Position numbers and translations under genes: made by a program. The notes under the pieces are model-generated. The model saw nothing but the letters and a program-made list of their open reading frames with translations. It made no database searches and was not told the DNA's origin. 38,818 bases of DNA from Planctomycetaceae bacterium UBA4732 (GTDB taxonomy: Bacteria > Planctomycetota > Planctomycetia > Gemmatales > Gemmataceae): positions 1-38,818 of the forward strand of contig DHJA01000282.1 of assembly GCA_002404095.1 (NCBI GenBank), read 5' to 3'. Shown here in pieces: positions 14,721 through 21,857 of the stretch (positions are counted from its first letter, which is position 1; every line of letters starts with the position of its first letter).

Positions 14721-15320
14721 TTACCTCATTGCCGCCTCTAACGTCCTCATCCTTGCCATCACGTCGGGAAGCGCTTTCTTGCCTGACGCCAGTTTCTTCA
14801 GCTTCGCCGCCGCGTCCGCGCGGGAATAGACGCCCTGCATCCCGAAATCGAGAAGGTTGAGAAAGCGGCTATACCACTCGGCCGCGTCGTCGCGCTTGCC
14901 GATCTTCGCCAGGCAGTCGGCGGTTCGGAAGATGCAATCCACCACGACGCCGCGCGTCCAATCCGCGTCTTCCCAGCATTCGTTGGCGTCCTCGTCCGGT
15001 TCGTTCAGCTCCCGGAGGCCGCGGCGAGTCAGTTGAATGTAGAGTTTTCCCGCCTCCTTCGTGCGGCCGAGCATGTCCAGGGCGCCCGCGTAACTCCAGA
15101 GCGCCAGCGGGCAGTCGGGGATCTGCTTCAGGGATTTCTCGGCCGCGTCGAGCGCTCCCTGGTAGTCGCGCCGCTCGTACTTCACCCCGGAAAGGCGCGC
15201 CCATAACCAGTGGTCGTCCGGCTCCTTGACGAGTTGTTTCTCAATAACGCGTTGGGCCGCCGCCCAATCGCCGGCCCCGATGAGGGACTCGATCCGCGCT
15301 CCGACGCGATTGCCTGCCAT
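14721..15320 (-). CDS. TPR-repeat protein
   Basis: A 199-residue helical protein with a GAGGAA site 8 bases before its ATG. Residues 18-90 form two TPR units (DDHWLWARLSGVKYERRDYQ, ALDAAEKSLKQIPDCPLALW, SYAGALDMLGRTKEAGKLY). A region rich in Glu/Asp (NEPDEDANECWED) and another TPR-like pair (DCLAKIGKRDDAAEWYSRFL) follow. No signal peptide, so a cytoplasmic scaffold or interaction role. It precedes the truncated lipoate ligase gene on the same strand. Confidence 0.82.
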   Translation of the reverse strand: MAGNRVGARIESLIGAGDWAAAQRVIEKQLVKEPDDHWLWARLSGVKYERRDYQGALDAAEKSLKQIPDCPLALWSYAGALDMLGRTKEAGKLYIQLTRRGLRELNEPDEDANECWEDADWTRGVVVDCIFRTADCLAKIGKRDDAAEWYSRFLNLLDFGMQGVYSRADAAAKLKKLASGKKALPDVMARMRTLEAAMR

Positions 15321-15669
15321 AGTCGATTCCTCTATCGTGTGTGCGGTCGGCGTTTATCGCCCTTTTCTCCGCCCTTGCGATCTTTCTTCTTACGCCGCTG
15401 CCCCTTCTGGTGCTTTTCCCGCGTCGAGGGGCGGCTTTGGCTGGTATGCTCCTCTGACAAGGGATGAATCTCCTTCCAGCATTCAGATCATCGGCATCCG
15501 TGCCGCGTTTTTTGCCCTGCCGGCCTCTTCCCGGCCATTCTACCACTCGCGCCACCTTGGCGAGAGGAAAGCGGCTGCCGCCTTTCGCGACCCGCACTCG
15601 ACAGCAGACACGGAAAAACGATATTGTACATTTACTTGCCATCGGATCGCCCATTCCGGATGCTCGCTC
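15321..15669. other. Intergenic stretch without a supported gene
   Basis: About 350 bases between divergent genes. Frames crossing it read as Arg/Ser/Pro-rich shadow sequence. Near 15621-15635 it becomes AT-rich (GATATTGTACATTTAC, containing the palindrome TTGTACA), a possible promoter or operator for the HTH gene. Confidence 0.4.
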
Positions 15670-15906
15670 ATGGCTCCATCAGGCGACGAACAAATGTCGG
15701 TTGCGGAAGCCGCTCGACAGGCTGGCATGTCAATTGAAGGTATACGCGACGCAATTCGCAGGGGAAGACTCAAAGCCGAAGTTGTCGAGACGCGGCCTGT
15801 GTACGCCATTCGGCTCTCGGAGCTACGAACGTACTTGGAGGAAGTGGACAAAGAGCCTCGTGGTCGGCCACGTTCCCTTAAGAAGAAAAAAAAGAAGGGG
15901 TCTTGA
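15670..15906 (+). CDS. Excisionase-type helix-turn-helix protein
   Basis: A 78-residue protein, ATG at 15670. Residues 8-60 match MerR/Xis-type helix-turn-helix DNA-binding domains: SVAEAARQAGMSIEGIRDAI, then RRGRLKAEVVETRPVYAIRL, then SELRTYLEE. The C-terminus is a basic tail ending in eight lysine or arginine-like positions (SLKKKKKKGS). Such proteins are excisionases of integrative elements or small regulators. It precedes the orphan DndB-like gene, so it could regulate it or be a leftover of a mobile element. No integrase is seen. Confidence 0.72.
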   Translation: MAPSGDEQMSVAEAARQAGMSIEGIRDAIRRGRLKAEVVETRPVYAIRLSELRTYLEEVDKEPRGRPRSLKKKKKKGS

Positions 15907-16055
15907 CTCTCTAGATGAAGATGGCTATTCTTGACACTCAAGAAATGTGGCCCTCAATTGCTTATTGAGAAGAAAAATGCCTGGCCATCGGTTGCAAGAC
16001 GTTAGTCGAGTTGCCCTTCGTTTAGCAGGAACCAGAATTCGTTCTTGGCGGTCTG

Positions 16056-17231
16056 GTGCTTGCGGCAGCGGCACACCAAGTGGCGTTCAAAGCGACCGAT
16101 GACGAGGCAGATCAGTTGCTCCAGGAGTTCGACAAGAAGTACCAGGAAGCGTGCGAGACCAGAGATGAGTCGGAGCGAAGAACCCTGGCGGCGGCCTTAG
16201 ACGAGAGCAACGACAAGATCGATGTCTGCTCTGGAAACTTGTGGATTCCCTACGGGGTCCGTCTGGAAGTCACTGACGGCCAGCATCGCATTCTGACGGC
16301 GCTCAACCGCATCAAGAAAGGCGATGCGACTTTGACCCACCCGTCTCAGGGGATCGCTGCCATGGTTCTGATCGAGCCTCGGCGTCAAAAGCGGCAGCAA
16401 GATTTCGTCGATCTTGGCCAGACGGCGCCGATCCAGCCGACCATCAAGATCGCCATGGACTATCGCCAGCCAGTGACGAAGCTGGTCAAGGACATGGTGG
16501 AGAATGTTCCGATCTTCGCGGAACAGTTCATCGAGTTCAAACGGCCGTCGATCCGCAAAGACTCCATTAACATCTACAGCCTGTCGAACCTCAAGACGGC
16601 AGTACAGGCGATGCTTCTAGGCAACACGCGTCTCGGCGCCGCGGAAGCCCAGCGCAAGCTGACACAAAAACTTGACGGAGCGGATTACGACCGATTGCGC
16701 GACCTCACGGTTGATTTCTTCTCCCGGTTGTCACTGGAAGTGCATTGCTTTCGCCAGATCGTGGACGACCCGGATAGCATCGACTTCAAGAGGCAGCGCG
16801 AGGATTACATGTGCCTTAATAGCGTCGGCCTCGCCGTCATGGGAATGGTGGGACACGAACTTGTTCTGGGCCGCGCTGCGATGGACCCCGTCGTGTCGGC
16901 CGTCGCCAAGATCGACTGGGCGCGTGACAATCCCCTTTGGGAAGGAACGCTGCGGGTCGGCCCCGGCGTCTCGCGCGGCGGCAACGTGATTGAACTGGGT
17001 GGCTCAATTGTCAAGGCGGTCGGCGGCCTGCCGTTGACCGAGCGCGACATCGAACGCCTCCGTGCCGTTGATGGACTTGCCCAGAAGCTGCCGGCGGGTT
17101 GTCTTGATGCTCCAAAGGCGTTTGATTCTTTGAAGAACGGCGAAGAAATCGAGGACCGCGCGGAAGTCACGGACGCCGAGCAGGATGAAGATAGCCAAAT
17201 CGTCGAACTCATTATGAAGGGAGGTGCGTAA
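16056..17231 (+). CDS. DndB-like DGQHR-domain protein, N-terminus probably shortened
   Basis: A 391-residue frame from GTG 16056. It carries the DGQHR motif (VRLEVTDGQHRILTALNRI, near residue 75) and the DndB-like landmarks QQDFVDLGQTAPIQPTIKIA, VTKLVKDMVENVPIFAEQ and IYSLSNLKTAVQAMLLGN. DndB is the negative regulator of DNA phosphorothioation (dnd) clusters; other DGQHR proteins occur alone in defence islands. No dndA, C, D or E is nearby. The first residues (EFVLGGLVLAAAAHQVAF reads in frame upstream of the GTG, to a stop at 16023) look like the middle of the usual N-terminal domain, so 20-50 residues may be lost. It is coupled to the next gene by TAATG. Confidence 0.75.
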   Translation: MLAAAAHQVAFKATDDEADQLLQEFDKKYQEACETRDESERRTLAAALDESNDKIDVCSGNLWIPYGVRLEVTDGQHRILTALNRIKKGDATLTHPSQGIAAMVLIEPRRQKRQQDFVDLGQTAPIQPTIKIAMDYRQPVTKLVKDMVENVPIFAEQFIEFKRPSIRKDSINIYSLSNLKTAVQAMLLGNTRLGAAEAQRKLTQKLDGADYDRLRDLTVDFFSRLSLEVHCFRQIVDDPDSIDFKRQREDYMCLNSVGLAVMGMVGHELVLGRAAMDPVVSAVAKIDWARDNPLWEGTLRVGPGVSRGGNVIELGGSIVKAVGGLPLTERDIERLRAVDGLAQKLPAGCLDAPKAFDSLKNGEEIEDRAEVTDAEQDEDSQIVELIMKGGA

Positions 17232-17473
17232 TGAATAGGGCGATTCTCGACGGCGTCTTGGTGAAAACCTACGGGGATTTCAACGTCCCCGTCGATAAAT
17301 TCCTTGGGGATTCCAGCTTGATCGCGGCCTTCGTCGCCGCGGTTGAAGTTGGCGCCGGCTCCGTCGAATTCGAGCCGCAGGAGATCATGCGGCGCCTAAT
17401 CAATCTGCGGAAGAAAGGACGGCTTCCCCGCCTGCGGCGCGCCTATTTTGGCCGATCTCCCAACAACAATTGA
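17231..17473 (+). CDS. Small protein coupled to the DndB-like gene
   Basis: An 80-residue protein whose ATG shares its A with the TAA of the DndB-like gene, so translation is coupled. The sequence has an N-terminal strand, a helix (SSLIAAFVAAVEVGAGSVEF), then a basic segment (EIMRRLINLRKKGRLPRLRR) and ends SPNNN. No family recognised; the basic segment suits nucleic acid binding. After its TGA the same frame stays open for 15 more codons (to TAG 17519-17521), which could reflect an acquired stop. The pair may act as one unit. Confidence 0.6.
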   Translation: MNRAILDGVLVKTYGDFNVPVDKFLGDSSLIAAFVAAVEVGAGSVEFEPQEIMRRLINLRKKGRLPRLRRAYFGRSPNNN

Positions 17474-17566
17474 CGCAGGTATGCCACCCGCGCCGGCGGC
17501 GAGATCTACAACAACTGGTAGTAAAGTAAAGGAGGAGCAAACGTCCGTATCAGGAAAGGCGCCGCG

Positions 17567-17830
17567 ATGACGAAGACCCTTTACGTCGGCAACTTGATGT
17601 GGGAGGCCAGCGCCGACGATTTGTTGGCGTTGTTCCAGGCGCATGGGCAAGTGGCTCACACGCAGGTCGTCACGGATCGGCAGACCGGCCGATCGCGCGG
17701 CTTCGGCTTCGTGGAAATGAACGGCGCCGACGCTCAAAGGGCCATCGACGCTCTCAACGGCCAACCCTTTCGCGGCCGGCCATTGATTGTGAACGAGGCC
17801 GCGCCGCGCTCCCCTTTGGGTCGCGGCTAA
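17567..17830 (+). CDS. RRM RNA-binding protein
   Basis: An 87-residue single RRM protein of the bacterial/cyanobacterial Rbp type. RNP2 is LYVGNL (residues 5-10), RNP1 is RSRGFGFVEM (about 42-51), and the last strand is GRPLIVNEA. It binds single-stranded RNA and probably acts in post-transcriptional control, including cold response by analogy with cyanobacterial Rbps. The last seven residues (RSPLGRG) and the stop are encoded by an inverted copy of the 28-bp dispersed repeat found upstream of sat, in place of the usual Gly/Arg tail. Confidence 0.93.
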   Translation: MTKTLYVGNLMWEASADDLLALFQAHGQVAHTQVVTDRQTGRSRGFGFVEMNGADAQRAIDALNGQPFRGRPLIVNEAAPRSPLGRG

Positions 17831-17832
17831 AC
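17805..17832 (-). repeat. 28-bp dispersed repeat, copy 3 (inverted)
   Basis: Reverse complement of the repeat at 4323-4350 with one mismatch (TTTGGG for TTCGGG). It contains the final codons and TAA of the RRM gene. Confidence 0.85.
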
Positions 17833-17956
17833 TTTGCCTGACCATCTTGCTCTTGACTTTCTTACGCCAAAAAGCCACTTTATCATAACCCGCTACACGC
17901 CGCCCGGCTGGAACGCCGAGCGCGTATTGAATCGTCACGACCAAGGAGGGTCCGGC

Positions 17957-18229
17957 ATGTTTTACCAGACTGAGGCCAAGCCGCAGGGTTGGCGCGCTGT
18001 GGCCGTCTTCGACGACCGCACCGACCGCCTACTGTACCTCGGCCGTTCGTCCACGCAGGTTCGCGCCCAGTTCGGCCAAGCGTTCTTTGAAGTCCTCGAT
18101 GAGGAAGAGCGCGATCACGTCCGTTCCATTTCCCTTCAGCGCTGGCACGGCGCCCCCGACGCCGGCCGTTGGCTGCACCAGACCAACCTGACCGTTCCCA
18201 TGAAGGCCAAGCTGGCCCGCAGTGCGTGA
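17957..18229 (+). CDS. Conserved hypothetical protein
   Basis: A 90-residue protein with an AAGGAGG site 7 bases before ATG 17957, which fixes the start. It begins MFYQTEAKPQGWRAVAVFDD, then RTDRLLYLGRSSTQVRAQFG, a helix with EVLDEEERDHVRSISLQRW, and ends with a basic LTVPMKAKLARSA. It has the look of a small alpha-beta domain. I do not recognise a family. It is followed by a cluster of palindromic repeats. Confidence 0.7.
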   Translation: MFYQTEAKPQGWRAVAVFDDRTDRLLYLGRSSTQVRAQFGQAFFEVLDEEERDHVRSISLQRWHGAPDAGRWLHQTNLTVPMKAKLARSA

Positions 18230-18310
18230 ACCCGGCCTCCGTTCTCGCAGGCGCCGTCCTCACCTCGGCGCCGGTCCCCGTCGGGCGGCCGGCGCCGAGG
18301 TTTTTTGTAG

Positions 18311-18395
18311 GCCGCTCGCTCCGCGAGCGGCTTTGCTCCAACCGACTCGCGGAGCGAGTCGGCTACGCTCCAACCGACTCGCGGAGCGAGTCGGC
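18311..18395. repeat. Cluster of three related palindromes
   Basis: A hairpin at 18311-18331 (GCCGCTCG stem) is followed by two identical 29-bp units, 18335-18363 and 18367-18395, each containing the palindrome GACTCGCGGAGCGAGTC. All three share a CTCGC(T/G)...GCGAG core. They are REP-like by structure. The remaining 18396-18513 has no gene. Confidence 0.88.
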
Positions 18396-18513
18396 CACTA
18401 TGAGAAAAGTCGTTACGGACCTTGCATCCGCGCGCGCAAACCCGAACAATGATAGAGAGAGAACGGGACGACGCACGTCGAACGCGACTTCTACGGACAT
18501 TGAGGTATAGAAG

Positions 18514-19260
18514 ATGACCCCTTATAGCTCCCTATGCGACGACTTCGGGGTGTACGTCTATCTCAACACCAAAATGGACCTTCCCTCCGGCCGTGAAACC
18601 GTCCTGCACTTCTTCGAGGGAATGCGGAAGATGTACCCCCAGATGATGGATTTCGAGCGCCGAGAGGGCGGGGAATTCGTCCTGGAGGAAGACCGCGAAC
18701 AGGGGAGCTATCGCTGGGTCACGCTCGAAGCGCGGCGGCTCTGCGCCGGTTTCGTCAACCCGCCCGACCTGGAATCCGCCGACTCCTTGCACGAACACAT
18801 TCTCGAAGTGGCGCCGTTCCACCTCGATTTCAACCCGTTGGACTGCGAAGCGCTCGACGTGCTGTTCGCCTTCGATTTCATGTACGGCGGCAATCACGAC
18901 GAAGTCGTGGCCGAGGCGCTGGGCCTGAACACGACGCTCGAAAGCCTCTTGCAAATGCCCGGCAGCCGGGTCATCAACTATGAACCGTCACTGATGCTGG
19001 CCCTCGATGAAGCGTGCCGTCTGCAATGCCGGCTGAGCATCGAGACGCGCACCAACGCCTACCAGATCCGCACCGGCCAATTCCCCGACGCGCCGATCAG
19101 CGTCTATTTCACCGTGCGCCAGTATTGGGGCCGGCAACCCATCAAAGAGTTCGGCGACTCTTATCGCAACCAACGGCGCCTTTGCCAGGAACTGGTGGAT
19201 TCGCACGTCATCCCGGCGATTGTGCGGCCGTTGGCTCAGACGATTGCCGCCAAACAGTGA
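18514..19260 (+). CDS. Conserved planctomycete protein of unknown function
   Basis: A 248-residue soluble protein beginning MTPYSSLCDDFGVYVYLNTK. It contains ETVLHFFEGMRKMYPQM, FVLEEDREQGSYRWVTLE and ARRLCAGFVNPPDLE, and a C-terminal half with LSIETRTNAYQIRTGQF and ISVYFTVRQYWG. I recognise the overall pattern as a protein frequent in planctomycete genomes but with no assigned function. It has no signal peptide, membrane helix or catalytic motif visible. It is 8 bases upstream of a Uma2 gene and may be co-transcribed with it. Confidence 0.8.
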   Translation: MTPYSSLCDDFGVYVYLNTKMDLPSGRETVLHFFEGMRKMYPQMMDFERREGGEFVLEEDREQGSYRWVTLEARRLCAGFVNPPDLESADSLHEHILEVAPFHLDFNPLDCEALDVLFAFDFMYGGNHDEVVAEALGLNTTLESLLQMPGSRVINYEPSLMLALDEACRLQCRLSIETRTNAYQIRTGQFPDAPISVYFTVRQYWGRQPIKEFGDSYRNQRRLCQELVDSHVIPAIVRPLAQTIAAKQ

Positions 19261-19268
19261 GCGGACTT

Positions 19269-19943
19269 ATGGCATCCACAAAGTCGAAAAGCGACTGTCT
19301 TACCCACGACGACGACGCGACGGTGAACGGCACCGCGCTGGCGCGGCCGCTGCGTCTGACGCCCGCCTGGGCCGGTCGGGACGTCTCGCTGGAAGAGTTC
19401 GAGAACGCGAGCGGAAAGGAAGGATGGCGATACGAACTCATTGACGGAAGAATAGAGGTGTTTCCAACCCCTGAGCTGCCGCATGACATGGTTTTGGTAT
19501 GGATTTACGGTCGACTGGTTACCTACCGCGAGGCTCATCGGGAAGTGATCCAATACGTCTCGACACATTCACAAGTTTTCATTGCCGGTCGGCGGGAGAC
19601 GAATTGCCTTCAACCGGACCTGACCGCTTACCGGGACGACCCCTCTCAGTGGCCGCGCCCCATGCGGCGTTGGCAGAACATGAATCCGATCTTGGTCGTA
19701 GAGGTTCTTTGCGACAGGTATCACAAGAAAGACTTAGTGCGAAATGTGGCGCTGTACCAGGAGGCGCCTTCGGTGAAGGAATACTGGGTTCTCGACCCCC
19801 GTGACGACGCCGACCATCCGACCCTGCGCGTCTACCGCCGCCGGGGCCAAGCGTGGCAGCGGCCCATCGACGTGCCCTTCGCGGGGACGTACACGACGCC
19901 CCTTCTACCCGGCTTTACCCTGATCGTGGACCCCAACGTTTGA
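19269..19943 (+). CDS. Uma2-family (DUF820) putative endonuclease, second copy
   Basis: A 224-residue protein starting at ATG 19269. Landmarks: GKEGWRYELIDGRIEVFPTP, CLQPDLTAYRDDPS with the Asp of the active site, PILVVEVLCDRYHKKDLVRN with Glu and Lys, and SVKEYWVLDPRDD. The Uma2 order is complete. It differs strongly from the copy at 8588, so the two are not a recent duplication. Activity is predicted from the PD-(D/E)xK fold only. Confidence 0.9.
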   Translation: MASTKSKSDCLTHDDDATVNGTALARPLRLTPAWAGRDVSLEEFENASGKEGWRYELIDGRIEVFPTPELPHDMVLVWIYGRLVTYREAHREVIQYVSTHSQVFIAGRRETNCLQPDLTAYRDDPSQWPRPMRRWQNMNPILVVEVLCDRYHKKDLVRNVALYQEAPSVKEYWVLDPRDDADHPTLRVYRRRGQAWQRPIDVPFAGTYTTPLLPGFTLIVDPNV

Positions 19944-19966
19944 GACGCCGGCCGAGGTTCTTCCCC

Positions 19967-21214
19967 ATGCCGCCTGTCACCTTGAGCGCCTTCGCCCGCG
20001 GCCTATCCGCGGAAACCGCCTTCGACGTGCTGGCCGTCGCCAAGCGCCTCAAAGCACAAGGCAAGGACGTCATCGAATTGCAGATCGGCGATAGCCCTTT
20101 TCCCAGCACGCGCCACGCCATCGCCGCCGGTCTCAAAGCCATTCAGGACGGCGCCACCCATTACTGCCCGTCGCCAGGTCTGCCCGCTTTCCGCGAAACC
20201 ATCGCGCGCAATTACGGTCGTGAATTCGGCGTCGTCATCGGGCCGGAAAACATCGTCGTGGCGCCGGGCGCCAAGGTCTTCGAGCAGTTCTTTTGCGAGA
20301 CGTTCCTCGACCCCGGCGACGCCGTGTTGCTGTTTACGCCGCATTTCCCCACTTACGGCCCCAACATCGAAAGGCGCGGCGCCCGGATCGTCTTCAGCCC
20401 GCTGCGTCAGGCGAACCAGTTTCGCCCCGATCTCGACGACGTGAAGCGGTTCCTCAACGACACGCCGCACGCCAAGGCAATCTTCCTGAACTCGCCGCAC
20501 AACCCGACCGGCGGCGTGGCGACCGCCGAGGACATACGCGGCCTGGCTGATTTGGTGCGCGGCCGCGACGTGGCCGTCTTCAGCGACGAGCCGTATTGCC
20601 ACATGGTCTGGGAGGGGCGGCACGAAACGCCGCTCGCCCAGCCGGGCATGATCGAACAGACCGTGGCGGCGTACACCTTCAGCAAGTCATACAGCATGAG
20701 CGGCTGGCGTCTCGGCTACGCCGTGGCCAGCGTGGGCACGGCCGAGACCATCAGGAAGATGATTAACACGTCGCTGTCTTGTACACCTCCGGCGACGCAG
20801 CTTGCGGGACAGGCGGCGCTGCAACACGACGCCGCCGAGCGCGATGAGGTGATGCAACGCTTCCGTAAGAAGGTGGAACTACTGACGGCCGCGTTGCGGC
20901 AGGTGGAAGGCGTACAGGTGTTGGCGCCGGCGGGAACCTTCTACGTCTTCCCGGACGTATCGGCGATTTGCCGGCGGTTGGGAATGCGGTCGCACGGACT
21001 GGCCATGTTCCTGCTGGAGGCGGCCGACGACAAAAAAGGCGTGGCGTGTCTCGGCGGCGAGTGCTTCGGCCCGGCCGGACAAGGTTTCCTGCGCTTCAGC
21101 TGCGCCGAGCCGGACGAGCGGTTACATGAGGCGGTCGCCTTTCTGGCGACGGCGGCGACGCGCACCGATCGGGCGGAGAAATACTTGGAAAGCCATCCGC
21201 AGTATCGGCTATGA
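19967..21214 (+). CDS. Class I/II PLP-dependent aminotransferase
   Basis: A 415-residue fold-type I aminotransferase of the aspartate aminotransferase family. Landmarks: ELQIGDSPFPSTRHAI at the N-terminus, THYCPSPGLPAFRETIA, the NSPHNPTGG motif, FSDEPYC and the PLP lysine Lys240 in FSKSYSMSGWRLGY, with an Arg near the C-terminus (FLRFSCAEPDERL) that would bind the substrate carboxylate. The start at 19967 follows the Uma2 stop by 23 bases with a GAGG site. The substrate could be aspartate or another amino acid; not determinable here. Confidence 0.92.
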   Translation: MPPVTLSAFARGLSAETAFDVLAVAKRLKAQGKDVIELQIGDSPFPSTRHAIAAGLKAIQDGATHYCPSPGLPAFRETIARNYGREFGVVIGPENIVVAPGAKVFEQFFCETFLDPGDAVLLFTPHFPTYGPNIERRGARIVFSPLRQANQFRPDLDDVKRFLNDTPHAKAIFLNSPHNPTGGVATAEDIRGLADLVRGRDVAVFSDEPYCHMVWEGRHETPLAQPGMIEQTVAAYTFSKSYSMSGWRLGYAVASVGTAETIRKMINTSLSCTPPATQLAGQAALQHDAAERDEVMQRFRKKVELLTAALRQVEGVQVLAPAGTFYVFPDVSAICRRLGMRSHGLAMFLLEAADDKKGVACLGGECFGPAGQGFLRFSCAEPDERLHEAVAFLATAATRTDRAEKYLESHPQYRL

Positions 21215-21277
21215 GCCAATGGTTCCTATTCCTTTCGGGGCGTTGCCCTTCACGCCCGCCCGACGTAGCATGGGCGC

Positions 21278-21508
21278 ATGCCGACTGTACTCCGAGTTGG
21301 GCCATTCCGATTCTTCTTTTACGTTGGCGATGGGGGCGAACCACCCCACGTCCACATCGAGCGCGACGACGGCGAGGCCAAGTTCTGGCTCGACCCCGTC
21401 CGGTTAGAGCGCAGTGGGGGTTTGAGCCGAAAGGACATTAACCGGGTCCGAGCATTGATCGAGCTACACCGACAACACTTATTGGAGGGCTGGGATGAGT
21501 TCTTCTAG
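21278..21508 (+). CDS. DUF4160 protein
   Basis: A 76-residue protein matching DUF4160: MPTVLRVGPFRFFFYVGDGG, then EPPHVHIERDDGEAKFWLDP, then a helix ending LLEGWDEFF. The PHVHI segment with two histidines is diagnostic. It overlaps the following DUF2442 gene by 14 bases. DUF4160 and DUF2442 are commonly adjacent in bacteria and have been treated as a toxin-antitoxin-like pair; the mechanism is not established. Confidence 0.9.
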   Translation: MPTVLRVGPFRFFFYVGDGGEPPHVHIERDDGEAKFWLDPVRLERSGGLSRKDINRVRALIELHRQHLLEGWDEFF

Positions 21509-21815
21509 GGTTGAAGTCCGAGAGGCGCTGGCTCTCCGCGTAGAGGTTAGCGACGACACTCTCTTCGTGGAATTGGCCGACGGCCGTACCATCGCCGCGC
21601 CATTGGCGTGGTATCCCCGTCTGGCGCACGCCACTACCGAAGAGCGGAGTTCTTGGAGGCTGATCGGCCGCGGCCGCGGCGTCCATTGGTCGGCGGTCGA
21701 TGAGGATGTCAGCGTCGCCAATCTGCTGGCCGGCCATCCATCAGCCGAGAGCCAGGAATCTTTCAAGAAGTGGCTGGCAAATCGAACCAAGCCGATCCGA
21801 AGCCGCAAACGATGA
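21495..21815 (+). CDS. DUF2442 protein
   Basis: A 106-residue protein with the DUF2442 pattern: LALRVEVSDDTLFVELADGR, TIAAPLAWYPRL, then a loop and WRLIGRGRGVHWSAVDEDVS with VANLL. The C-terminus is a basic tail (KKWLANRTKPIRSRKR). The start lies inside the DUF4160 gene, so the two are translationally coupled. It may be the antitoxin or DNA-binding partner of the pair. Confidence 0.9.
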   Translation: MSSSRVEVREALALRVEVSDDTLFVELADGRTIAAPLAWYPRLAHATTEERSSWRLIGRGRGVHWSAVDEDVSVANLLAGHPSAESQESFKKWLANRTKPIRSRKR

Positions 21816-21857
21816 AACTATCTCCGGGCGCTTACGCGACCCGGCTCGCCAAGTCTT

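Noticed and set aside
18311..18395. Possible CRISPR array
   Set aside because: Only two identical 29-bp units separated by 3 bases, with no spacers; these are palindromic REP-like repeats.
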